A DNA stretch of 13,059 bases from JBDSEG01 sp039920165 (GTDB lineage Bacteria; Pseudomonadota; Gammaproteobacteria; Burkholderiales; Burkholderiaceae_C): assembly GCA_039920165.1 (NCBI GenBank), contig JBDSEG010000273.1, positions 1 through 13,059 of the forward strand, in the 5' to 3' direction. Below are positions 1-6,655 of the stretch, piece by piece. Position 1 is the stretch's first letter; every line of letters starts with the position of its first letter. A program made the translations under genes and the position numbers. The notes beneath the pieces were generated by a model. It saw nothing but the letters and a program-made list of their open reading frames with translations. It was not told the origin of the DNA and made no database searches.

Positions 1-1
1 C

Positions 2-1444
2 GCCGTCGCGTCAGCGCCGGCCGCGCCGGTGCCGGCCGCACCGGGGCCGGTGGCGCCTGCCGCTGCAGCGCCGCCCCCCGGTGCCGCCGCCGTGGTCGAC
101 CTCGTCGTCCCCGATATCGGCGACTTCGACGAGGTCGCCGTGATCGAGGTCATGGTCAAGCCCGGCGACGCGGTCAAGGTCGAGCAGAGCCTGATCACGG
201 TCGAGTCGGACAAGGCGTCGATGGAAATCCCGGCCTCGCACGCTGGCGTGATCCAGGACGTCAAGGTCAAGGTCGGCGACAAGGTGGCCAAGGGCTCGGT
301 GATCGCGTCGGCGCAGGTTTCGGGCGGCGCCAGCGCACCCGGGGCCGCTGCGGCGGCGCCGGTTCCTGCCGCGTCAGCAAGCCCTTCGCCCGCCGCCGGC
401 CCCGCCGCGGCGTCGGCCGAGCGCGCGCTGCCGACCGCCGCATTGCCCGCGCACGAGCCCGCGGCCGACAAAGGCGTGCTGCCGCACGCCTCGCCGTCGA
501 TCAGGAAGCTCGCGCGCGAGCTCGGCGTGCCGCTCGACGAAGTCAAAGGCAGCGGGCCGAAGGCCCGCATCCTGCAAGGCGATATCGAAGGCTTCGTCAA
601 GGGCGTGATGAGCGGGGCGGTGAGCACGAAGGCGCAGGCTGCGAAGGCACCCGCCGCCGCCGCGGCGCCGGGCGCCGGTGGCCTGGCCGGGATGCTGCCG
701 TGGCCGGTCGTCGATTTCACCAAGTTCGGCCCGGTCGAGCGCAAGGACCTGTCGCGCATCAAGAAGATCAGCGGCGCCAACCTGCACCGCAACTGGGTGA
801 TGATTCCGCACGTCACCAACAACGACGTTGCCGATATCACCGAGCTCGAGGCCTTCCGCGTCTCGACCAACAAGGAAAACGAGAAGCCAGGCAGAGAGAC
901 AGCGGCAGTGAAGGTCACGATGCTCGCCTTCGTCATCAAGGCGGTCGCCGGTGCACTGAAGAAATTCCCGGACTTCAATGCCAGCTTGCAGCCCGGTCCG
1001 GACGGCGATCAGCTCGTCTACAAGCAGTACTTCAATATCGGCTTCGCCGCCGATACGCCGAACGGCCTCGTCGTTCCGGTGTTGAAGGACGCGGACAAGA
1101 AGGGCGTGCTGCAGATCAGCACCGAGATGGGTGAACTCGCCAAGAAGGCGCGCGATGGCAAGCTCGGCCCGGCCGACATGAGCGGCGGCTGCTTTTCGAT
1201 CAGCTCGCTCGGCGGCATCGGTGGCACCCACTTCACGCCCATCATCAATGCGCCCGAAGTCGCGATCCTCGGCCTGTCCAAGAGCACGATGCAGCCAGTC
1301 TGGGACGGTAAGGCGTTCCAGCCGCGACTCGTCCTGCCGCTGTCGCTGTCGTACGACCACCGCGTGATCGATGGCGCCTCGGCGGCGCGCTTCAATGCGT
1401 ATCTGTCGCAAGTTCTGTCCGATTTCCGCCGGGTCTTGCTATGA
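2..1444 (+). CDS. aceF: Dihydrolipoyllysine acetyltransferase, E2 of pyruvate dehydrogenase (5' partial)
   Basis: E2 core enzyme of the pyruvate dehydrogenase complex, which transfers the acetyl group from lipoyl-lysine to CoA in the cytoplasm. The reading frame is open to the left edge, so the GTG at 29 is almost certainly internal: it lies in an Ala/Pro linker of the kind that separates lipoyl domains, implying at least one more lipoyl domain upstream. Counting from the GTG, a lipoyl domain spans about residues 22-96 with the lipoylated Lys62 in ESDKASMEIP. An Ala/Pro linker follows, then the peripheral subunit-binding domain (about 154-190, SPSIRKLARELGV). The catalytic acetyltransferase domain runs from about 230 to the end and carries the active-site motif DHRVIDG (His444, Asp448). 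The stop codon overlaps the start of lpdA as ATGA, so the two are translationally coupled. aceE is expected upstream, outside the window. The family is certain; the choice of PDH over 2-oxoglutarate dehydrogenase rests on the partner gene and the domain pattern. Confidence 0.96.
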   Translation, partial: AVASAPAAPVPAAPGPVAPAAAAPPPGAAAVVDLVVPDIGDFDEVAVIEVMVKPGDAVKVEQSLITVESDKASMEIPASHAGVIQDVKVKVGDKVAKGSVIASAQVSGGASAPGAAAAAPVPAASASPSPAAGPAAASAERALPTAALPAHEPAADKGVLPHASPSIRKLARELGVPLDEVKGSGPKARILQGDIEGFVKGVMSGAVSTKAQAAKAPAAAAAPGAGGLAGMLPWPVVDFTKFGPVERKDLSRIKKISGANLHRNWVMIPHVTNNDVADITELEAFRVSTNKENEKPGRETAAVKVTMLAFVIKAVAGALKKFPDFNASLQPGPDGDQLVYKQYFNIGFAADTPNGLVVPVLKDADKKGVLQISTEMGELAKKARDGKLGPADMSGGCFSISSLGGIGGTHFTPIINAPEVAILGLSKSTMQPVWDGKAFQPRLVLPLSLSYDHRVIDGASAARFNAYLSQVLSDFRRVLL

Positions 1445-3207
1445 GCCTCATTCAGATCAAGGTACCGGATATCGGTGACTTCAAAGATGTCGCGGTGATC
1501 GAGGTGCTGGTCAAGCCCGGTGACCGCATCGCCGCCGAGCAGTCGCTCATCACGGTCGAGTCCGACAAGGCGTCGATGGAGATTCCGGCGTCTCAGGCCG
1601 GCGTGGTGAAGGAACTCGCGATCAAGGTCGGCGATACGGTCAACGAGGGGTCGGTGATCCTGACGATCGAAGCCGAGGTCGCCGGGGCAGCACCTTCAGC
1701 GTCCCCCGCTGCACCGCCCACAGCGTCAACGCCGCCCGGGCCCGCACCGGCCTCTTCGCCGGTCGCCGCGAGCCATGCCGGCGGCGCCGATGTCGAGTGC
1801 GATCTGCTCGTCCTCGGCGCCGGCCCGGGCGGCTACTCAGCCGCGTTCCGTGCTGCCGACCTCGGCATGAAGGTGGTGCTGGTCGAGCGCCATCCGACCC
1901 TCGGCGGCGTTTGCCTTAACGTCGGCTGCATCCCGTCCAAGGCGCTGCTGCACGTCGCCGCGGTGATGGACGAGGTCAAGCACTTCGAGTCGCTCGGCGT
2001 CACCTTCGCCGCGCCGCAGGTCGACCTGTCCAAGCTGCTTGCGCACAAGAACAAGGTGGTCGGCAAGCTGACCGGCGGACTCGCCGCGATGGCCAAGATG
2101 CGCAAGGTCACGGTGGTTCAGGGCAGCGGCGAATTCGTCGGCCCGCACCTCGTCGCCGTCAAGATGGCCGACGACAAGACGCAGACGATCGGCTTCAGGC
2201 AGGCCGTCATCGCGGCCGGCTCCGAGGCGGTCAAGCTGCCGTTTTTGCCGAACGACGACCCGCGCATCGTCACCTCGACCGGTGCGCTCGAATTGCGCCA
2301 AGCGCCCAAGCGCATGCTCGTCATCGGCGGCGGCATCATCGGCCTGGAAATGGGCACCGTCTATTCGACGCTCGGCGCGCGCCTCGACGTGGTCGAGATG
2401 CTCGACAGCCTGATGCAGGGCGCCGACCGAGACCTGGTCAAGGTCTGGCAGAAGATGAACGCGCCGCGCTTCGACAACATCATGCTCGAGACCAAGACCG
2501 TCTCGGGCGAAGCGACCGCCAATGGCATCCTGATGAAGTTCGAGGGCAAGAGCCCGGTCAAGGAACAGCTCTACGACCTCGTGCTGCAGGCCGTCGGCCG
2601 GGTTCCGAACGGCAAGCGCATCGGCGCGGACAAGGCCGGCGTCATCGTCGGCGAGCGCGGCTTCATTCCGGGCGATATTCAGATGCGCACCAACGTGCCG
2701 CACATCTTCGCCATCGGCGACATCGTCGGCCAGCCGATGCTGGCCCACAAGGCGGTCCACGAGGCGCACGTCGCTGCCGAGGTTGCGGCTGGCGATACGA
2801 AGGCGGCGTTCGATGCGCGCGTGATCCCCAGCGTCGCCTATACCGATCCGGAAGTGGCGTGGGTCGGCGTGACCGAGGACGAGGCCAAGGCCAAGGGTAT
2901 GAAGGTCAGGAAGGGCCTCTTCCCCTGGAACGCCTCGGGCCGGGCCATCGCCAACGGCCGCGACGAAGGCTTCACCAAGCTCCTCTTCGACGAGGCCAGC
3001 CACCGCATCGTCGGCGGCGGCATCGTCGGAACGCACGCCGGCGACATGATCGGCGAGGTCGCCCTGGCGATCGAGATGGGTGCCGACGCCGTCGATATCG
3101 GCAAGACCATTCACCCTCACCCCACGCTCGGCGAATCGATCGGGATGGCGGCGGAGGCGTTCGAAGGCGTTTGCACCGACTTGCCGCCGGTGAAGAAGGC
3201 TGCTTGA
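1441..3207 (+). CDS. lpdA: Dihydrolipoyl dehydrogenase (E3) with N-terminal lipoyl domain
   Basis: FAD- and NAD-dependent E3 subunit that reoxidises dihydrolipoamide in the pyruvate dehydrogenase complex. At 588 residues it is about 110 longer than a plain E3 because of an N-terminal lipoyl domain (residues 1-80, lipoyl Lys43 in ESDKASMEIP) and a Pro/Ala linker (81-115). The flavoprotein part begins with the FAD-binding GAGPGG (126-131). It has the redox disulfide CLNVGC (Cys158/Cys163), the NAD-binding GGGIIG (296-301), a second FAD contact at AIGD (424-427), and the C-terminal His-Glu pair in HPTLGE (His560, Glu565). All catalytic residues are present. The start ATG overlaps the aceF stop and no strong Shine-Dalgarno is visible, which fits coupling. 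The lipoyl domain is very close in sequence to that of the adjacent aceF, suggesting exchange or duplication between neighbours. Lipoyl-E3 fusions are known from the PDH operons of Neisseria and betaproteobacteria. Confidence 0.97.
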   Translation: MSLIQIKVPDIGDFKDVAVIEVLVKPGDRIAAEQSLITVESDKASMEIPASQAGVVKELAIKVGDTVNEGSVILTIEAEVAGAAPSASPAAPPTASTPPGPAPASSPVAASHAGGADVECDLLVLGAGPGGYSAAFRAADLGMKVVLVERHPTLGGVCLNVGCIPSKALLHVAAVMDEVKHFESLGVTFAAPQVDLSKLLAHKNKVVGKLTGGLAAMAKMRKVTVVQGSGEFVGPHLVAVKMADDKTQTIGFRQAVIAAGSEAVKLPFLPNDDPRIVTSTGALELRQAPKRMLVIGGGIIGLEMGTVYSTLGARLDVVEMLDSLMQGADRDLVKVWQKMNAPRFDNIMLETKTVSGEATANGILMKFEGKSPVKEQLYDLVLQAVGRVPNGKRIGADKAGVIVGERGFIPGDIQMRTNVPHIFAIGDIVGQPMLAHKAVHEAHVAAEVAAGDTKAAFDARVIPSVAYTDPEVAWVGVTEDEAKAKGMKVRKGLFPWNASGRAIANGRDEGFTKLLFDEASHRIVGGGIVGTHAGDMIGEVALAIEMGADAVDIGKTIHPHPTLGESIGMAAEAFEGVCTDLPPVKKAA

Positions 3208-3220
3208 GGACGCACGCCGC

Positions 3221-3373
3221 TCAACCGGCTTTCATCAGCGCCTCGATCAGCGGGCAGCTCACTTTTCGCCGCGACGTGGCGCATCGGCTGACCAACTGCT
3301 GCAGCGCGGTCTCCAATGCCTGCAGGGATTGGATGCGGAGCCGAACTTGCGTCAGCTTGTGTTCGCCGCTGTC
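3221..3373 (-). pseudogene. merR: merR remnant: C-terminal metal-binding part only
   Basis: Read on the minus strand, this gives 50 residues and a stop (TGA at 3223-3221) that match the C-terminal end of mercury-responsive MerR regulators: an EHKLTQVRLRIQSL dimerisation-helix segment, then SRCATSRRKVSCPLIEAL. From knowledge of the family, this aligns with the Hg-binding loop of Tn501 MerR. The two Cys here (residues 31 and 40 of the fragment) are nine apart, like Cys117 and Cys126. The winged-helix DNA-binding domain and the N-terminal third ligand Cys are missing, because the homology stops exactly where the divergent merP start codon begins. Codons upstream on the minus strand are antisense to merP and look unrelated to MerR. 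I read it as a deletion remnant of a merR-merT-merP locus in which the promoter/operator and merT were lost. It is not expected to be functional. Confidence 0.75.
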
Positions 3374-3661
3374 ATGAAAAAACCACTCGCCTTTCTTCTT
3401 GCTGCCACGATGGCTGCCTCCTCGGCCTTCGCCGCCGGCACCCGCACCGCAACGCTGGAGGTCGCCGATATGGACTGCGCCGCTTGCCCGATCACGGTTC
3501 GCAAGGCGCTGGAGAAGGTGCCCGGCGTGGGTTCGGTCAAGATCGACTCTAAGACGAAGACTGCCGTCGTGGCATTCGACGCGGCGAAAGCCTCTCCGGA
3601 TGCGCTGACGAAGGCCACCACCGATGCGGGCTATCCGTCGACCGTCAAGCAACTGCAGTGA
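3374..3661 (+). CDS. merP: Periplasmic mercury-binding protein MerP
   Basis: A 95-residue heavy-metal-associated (HMA) domain protein. In mercury resistance, MerP binds Hg(II) in the periplasm and hands it to the membrane transporter MerT. An N-terminal signal peptide is visible (MKKPLAFLLAATMAASSAFA, cut after about residue 20), followed by the metal site MDCAAC (Cys35, Cys38) and the ending DAGYPSTVKQ typical of MerP. The usual GMTC is ADMDC here. I chose the ATG at 3374 because it begins the signal peptide; TTG 3329 and GTG 3359 are in frame upstream but would extend into the merR remnant. None of these starts has a convincing Shine-Dalgarno, as expected if the native leader was lost in the deletion. 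There is no merT or merA beside it, so a complete uptake and reduction pathway is not encoded here. Expression may depend on read-through from the PDH operon 166 bp upstream (inference). Confidence 0.9.
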   Translation: MKKPLAFLLAATMAASSAFAAGTRTATLEVADMDCAACPITVRKALEKVPGVGSVKIDSKTKTAVVAFDAAKASPDALTKATTDAGYPSTVKQLQ

Positions 3662-3662
3662 C

Positions 3663-3881
3663 ATGAACGATATCGTTCTGCAGTCGACCATCGTGTGCCC
3701 CGAGTGCGGGCATACGAAGCACGAGACGATGCCCACCGACGCGTGCCAGTGGTTCTACGAGTGCGAAGGTTGCAAGGCTCTCCTGCGCCCGATTGCCGGT
3801 GACTGCTGCGTATTCTGTTCGTACGGCAGCAATAAGTGCCCGCCGATACAGGCCGATCCGGCCTCGTGCTGCTCGCGCTGA
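3663..3881 (+). CDS. Small Cys-rich GDCCVxC-domain protein
   Basis: A 72-residue protein with 11 cysteines: a CPEC pair (Cys12/15), Cys28, a CEGC pair (Cys34/37), the signature GDCCVFCSYG (Cys48, 49, 52), Cys59 in KCPPIQ, and a terminal CC. This matches the family named for its GDCCVxC motif, whose members are often found beside mercury or other heavy-metal genes; some relatives are described as selenoproteins (from memory). This copy uses only ordinary Cys codons and ends in a normal TGA after SR. The biochemical function is not established. The paired CxxC motifs suggest zinc or thiophilic-metal binding in the cytoplasm, as no signal peptide is present. The start at 3663 lies one base after the merP stop, so it is probably co-translated with merP. 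An in-frame start at 3624 inside merP is less likely because it would add 13 residues encoded within merP. Confidence 0.8.
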   Translation: MNDIVLQSTIVCPECGHTKHETMPTDACQWFYECEGCKALLRPIAGDCCVFCSYGSNKCPPIQADPASCCSR

Positions 3882-4097
3882 GAGTGCCGCGCCGGCCATC
3901 GAATCATTAGGCCCGGCTCGTTCGGCCGGCGTTGCCGGAACGTTCGTATCGACGGATGCGAGGCGATGGCTTCAAACCCATGACCGGCATCACAACCATC
4001 TCGGCCCCGCAGCTGAAATGGGCGCGACAGGCACGCGAGGCGCCGCCGGCCTTCGTCAACCACGAGATCCCGGGCCGGCGCGGTCTCGTACGCGGGT
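3882..4097. other. Convergent intergenic region between the GDCCVxC gene and the TolC-like gene
   Basis: These 216 bases separate two genes that end toward each other. I see no convincing gene. A weak 5-bp stem (CCGGC at 3913-3917 with GCCGG at 3925-3929) could be part of a terminator but has no T-tract. Short open frames here are high-GC noise that runs on antisense to the TolC-like gene. Confidence 0.4.
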
Positions 4098-5621
4098 TCA
4101 GCGCCTCGGAGGGACAGCGGCAGGTGAAGCCGGAGCAAGCGGCGGCGCCACCGGGACGCGCTTGTCGAGTTCCGCGATATTCGTCCCGACCACATCGACC
4201 GTCAGCACCGGGCAGCGTTGCGGCGCATCGTCGCCGGCGGCCCAGCCGGCGGTATCGGCGCCGACTTCGGCGCGGGCCAGTCCCAGGCGCGTCGTGAGCT
4301 GGCTCATGCCGGCATGGGTGCGGGCGAAGGCGAGGGCGCGGTCGTATTCGGCGTTGGCATACGCGCGGCGCGCGGTATAGACCTCGTTCTCGGCGTTCAG
4401 CAGGTCGAGCAGGCTGCGCTGGCCGATATCGAACTGCTGGCGGTAGGCATCACGCGCCTTGACGATGGCGAGCGTATTGCGGTCGAGCAGGGCGATCTGC
4501 TCGGTCAGCCTGCGGGTGTCGTTGAAGGCGATGGCCGCGGTCTGGCGCACGTCGCGGCAGGCCTTGTCGCGCAGGTCGGCGGCCTGACTCATCAGGTTGG
4601 TCTGCTGACGCACGCGGGCCTGATTCGCGCCACCGTCGTACAGGTTCCAGTTCATGACGATCTCGGCCGTCGCATCGCGCTTCTGGTCGCGGATACCTTC
4701 GTAGTTATTACCGAAGCCGCCGCGCAGTCGCGCCTCGACCTTGGGCAGGTTGCCCGCTTCTCGCAGTTGTGTGGCCGAGCGCGCGGCGCGCAGCGCCTCG
4801 ATGCTCGCGCTCACGGCCGGGCTTTGCAGCACGGCAGTTGCGAGCACCTGGGCTGGGTCGGCGGGCAGCGCGTCGCCGAGCGCCGTTGCCGCGGCAGTGC
4901 CCGGGGCCGGCGCGACGCCGACGATGCGCTGGTAGCGTGCCGTCACGTCATGCAGATTAGCGACCTCGGTCGTGAGGTTCGATTCGGCCAGCGCATGGCG
5001 CGCATTCGCCTGTTCGAGGTCGACGCCGCGGCCGACGCCGGCGCGAAAGCGCTCGCCGATCTGGTTCGATGCATAGCGGTGCTGGACATAGTTGTCCTCG
5101 GCCAGGGCGACGAGGCGGCGGTAGCGCTGCACGTCGTACCAGGCGCGTGCCGCTTCGAGCGCGGTCTGCTCGGTCGTCTCCATCAGCTCGAAATAGCGCG
5201 CGAGCTTCTCGTGCCCGGCACGTTCGACATCGCGCTGCGTACCGAGGCCGTCCCACAGCAACTGCGTCAGCGACAGGCCGACGCCGCTGCGCGAATACGA
5301 ATCGCTCGCCGGGTTGCGCGAAGTGATGCGGTCGCTGCCGTAGCCGATATCGGCATTCAGATCGACCCGCGGCAGAAAGGCGGCCCGCGCCACGTCGATG
5401 CCGTCGCCCGCCGCGCGATACGCGTTGTAGCGCGCGCCGACATCGGGGTTGGAGACGATCGCCTGGCGCACCGCATCGCGCAGACCGTCGACACTTTGCG
5501 CCGCGGCGCTGCCGCTTGCTAAGGCACAGGCCAGCGCAACGGCACAGGCAACGGCGGTGGCATCGTGCGTGGCCCGGTTCGAATGACCCGGAAGACGGCG
5601 AGCAAAGAGGCGTTTGTTCAT
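4098..5621 (-). CDS. TolC-family outer membrane channel for type I secretion (LapE/AggA-like)
   Basis: A 507-residue outer membrane efflux/secretion channel. TolC-family trimers form the outer membrane pore of type I secretion systems and multidrug pumps. The signal peptide has a basic N-terminus (MNKRLFARR), a hydrophobic Ala-rich core (about 21-36) and a likely cut after about residue 41 (SAAA/QS). The mature part starts with LRDAVRQAIVSNPDVGARYN, the usual TolC-family opening, and shows the two repeated halves expected of the family, each with long Ala/Gln/Arg-rich helices. The second half contains WNLYDGGANQARV and GQRSLLDLLNAENEVYTARRAY, a signature region of type I secretion TolC proteins. 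A Pro-rich tail ends the protein. An AGG lies about 11 bases upstream of the ATG. It is divergent from lapG and close to the RTX adhesin, so its best-supported substrate is that adhesin, as LapE serves LapA (inference). The ABC and membrane-fusion partners are not in this window. Confidence 0.9.
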   Translation of the reverse strand: MNKRLFARRLPGHSNRATHDATAVACAVALACALASGSAAAQSVDGLRDAVRQAIVSNPDVGARYNAYRAAGDGIDVARAAFLPRVDLNADIGYGSDRITSRNPASDSYSRSGVGLSLTQLLWDGLGTQRDVERAGHEKLARYFELMETTEQTALEAARAWYDVQRYRRLVALAEDNYVQHRYASNQIGERFRAGVGRGVDLEQANARHALAESNLTTEVANLHDVTARYQRIVGVAPAPGTAAATALGDALPADPAQVLATAVLQSPAVSASIEALRAARSATQLREAGNLPKVEARLRGGFGNNYEGIRDQKRDATAEIVMNWNLYDGGANQARVRQQTNLMSQAADLRDKACRDVRQTAAIAFNDTRRLTEQIALLDRNTLAIVKARDAYRQQFDIGQRSLLDLLNAENEVYTARRAYANAEYDRALAFARTHAGMSQLTTRLGLARAEVGADTAGWAAGDDAPQRCPVLTVDVVGTNIAELDKRVPVAPPLAPASPAAVPPRR

Positions 5622-5874
5622 GGTGCTGGACCTGGGTCGTTGGCAGAAATCGCGCGCTGCGCGATGGCCGCGCCGGCCACGGTGTATCGGCCGGGCCGCG
5701 CAGTTTAGTAGCGCTTACACACGGGTCCTGTCGCGCTCGCGCATCGCCGACGGCACTAGTTAACACCCGCGCGCCCGCCGCTCGCGCAAGCTTCGCGGCG
5801 CCCGGTCGACGGCACGGCGCGTCGGGCGGTGGGGCGCGGTTCAAGTCGGCCTGCCAAAGGTCGACAACCAGAGG
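5622..5874. promoter_or_regulatory. Divergent intergenic region between the TolC-like gene and lapG
   Basis: These 253 bases lie between divergent starts and must hold the promoter of the TolC-like gene and probably that of lapG-lapD. A perfect 7-bp inverted repeat with a 3-base loop, ATCGCGC-GCT-GCGCGAT, spans 5649-5665, about 28 bases upstream of the TolC-like start. The least GC-rich stretches (around 5701-5720 and 5757-5765) are the most promoter-like, but I cannot assign convincing -35/-10 boxes. Confidence 0.4.
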
Positions 5875-6621
5875 TTGCAGTGCCCTCACGCCGCCCTCTT
5901 GCGCTCGCCGCTTCTTCCCTTTTCGCGCCGCACGGCGCCCGCGCGCCGGGGGCCTGCTCGCTGGCGCGCGGGCGCAGCGGGGCTCGCGCTCGCGCTCGCC
6001 GGCTTCGGCTGGAGCGGGACGGCGCTGCAGGCCTGGGACCAGGACCGCATGCTCGCGGCGGCGCAAAAGGTCGGGCCGGGCGCGGTCGCCGGGGTGCGTG
6101 CGCTGCAACCGGTACTCGCTGCCGCGCTGCCGCTCGACGACCTCGGCAAGCTCGCCGTGGTGAACGATTTTTTCAACCGCCGCATCGTCTTTCGCGAAGA
6201 TATCGAGATCTGGGGGCAGCTCGACTACTGGGCGAGCCCACTCGAGACGTTGAACCAGGGACAGGGCGATTGCGAAGACTATGCGATCGCCAAATATTTC
6301 AGCCTCCTCGCGCTCGGCATGCCGACCGCCCGGCTGCGGATGGTGTACGTGCTCGCCCAGGTCGGCGGGCCGGGCGGGGCGCAGATGCCGCACATGGTGC
6401 TCGCGTACTACGCCGCTCCTGGTGCCGAGCCGATGATTCTGGACAATCTGCTCGGCGAACTGCGCAGCGCGTCACGCCGGGCCGATCTGACGCCGGTATT
6501 CAGCTTCAACAGCGACGGCTTGTGGCAAGGTACGGGCGGGCCGAGCGCGGGCGATCCGGTGGCGCGGCTGTCGCGCTGGCGCGGCGTGCTGGCCAAGGCG
6601 CGCCCCGAGGGCTTTCAATGA
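5875..6621 (+). CDS. lapG: LapG-type periplasmic transglutaminase-like cysteine protease
   Basis: A 248-residue bacterial transglutaminase-like cysteine proteinase. In Pseudomonas fluorescens, LapG is a calcium-dependent periplasmic protease that cuts the N-terminal region of the adhesin LapA and so releases cells from biofilms. The catalytic triad is visible: Cys133 in GQGDCEDYAIAK, His173 in MPHMVLAYY, and Asp190 in MILDN. The acidic residues around the Cys (Asp132, Glu134, Asp135) match the calcium-binding DCE motif. A hydrophobic segment at about residues 33-51 (AGAAGLALALAGFGW) is the probable signal or anchor, after an unusually long Arg-rich N-terminus. The start is uncertain: TTG 5875 is the longest form and TTG 5899 is another candidate; neither has a well-spaced Shine-Dalgarno. 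The gene lies 34 bp upstream of lapD in the same direction, which fits an operon of protease and inhibitor-receptor. Confidence 0.92.
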   Translation: MQCPHAALLRSPLLPFSRRTAPARRGPARWRAGAAGLALALAGFGWSGTALQAWDQDRMLAAAQKVGPGAVAGVRALQPVLAAALPLDDLGKLAVVNDFFNRRIVFREDIEIWGQLDYWASPLETLNQGQGDCEDYAIAKYFSLLALGMPTARLRMVYVLAQVGGPGGAQMPHMVLAYYAAPGAEPMILDNLLGELRSASRRADLTPVFSFNSDGLWQGTGGPSAGDPVARLSRWRGVLAKARPEGFQ

Positions 6622-6644
6622 TTTTCTCCACCCGTCTCGGCATC

Positions 6645-6650
6645 GAGGAA
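6645..6650 (+). promoter_or_regulatory. Ribosome binding site of lapD
   Basis: GAGGAA sits five bases before the ATG at 6656, a strong Shine-Dalgarno that fixes the lapD start and lies in the 34-base gap after the lapG stop. Confidence 0.75.
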
Positions 6651-6655
6651 CGCGC

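Noticed and set aside
374..1411. A 345-codon minus-strand frame opposite aceF.
   Set aside because: It is antisense to a well-recognised E2 protein, with no domain or start signal, and is explained by GC-rich codon bias.
1837..3120. A 427-codon minus-strand frame opposite lpdA.
   Set aside because: It is rich in His/Asp/Arg with no family resemblance, and lpdA on the plus strand has every E3 motif.
3221..3736. A full-length 171-codon minus-strand gene covering the merR remnant and the opposite strand of merP.
   Set aside because: Only the last 50 residues resemble MerR; the first ~120 are antisense to merP and show no winged-helix DNA-binding domain. It was annotated as a remnant only.
3913..3929. 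A short hairpin after the GDCCVxC gene as a terminator.
   Set aside because: The stem is only five base pairs with no T-tract, so chance is likely in sequence of this GC content.
3932..4297. A plus-strand frame in the gap before the TolC-like gene that might be a small protein.
   Set aside because: Most of it is antisense to the TolC-like C-terminus, the rest shows no motif, and no ribosome binding site is visible.
4218..5522. A 434-codon plus-strand frame opposite the TolC-like gene.
   Set aside because: No signal peptide or domain; the minus strand carries a complete TolC-family protein.
4957..6393. A 478-codon minus-strand frame crossing from the TolC-like gene through the intergenic region and opposite lapG.
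   Set aside because: It overlaps two real genes out of frame, has an Arg-rich composition and contains no recognised domain.
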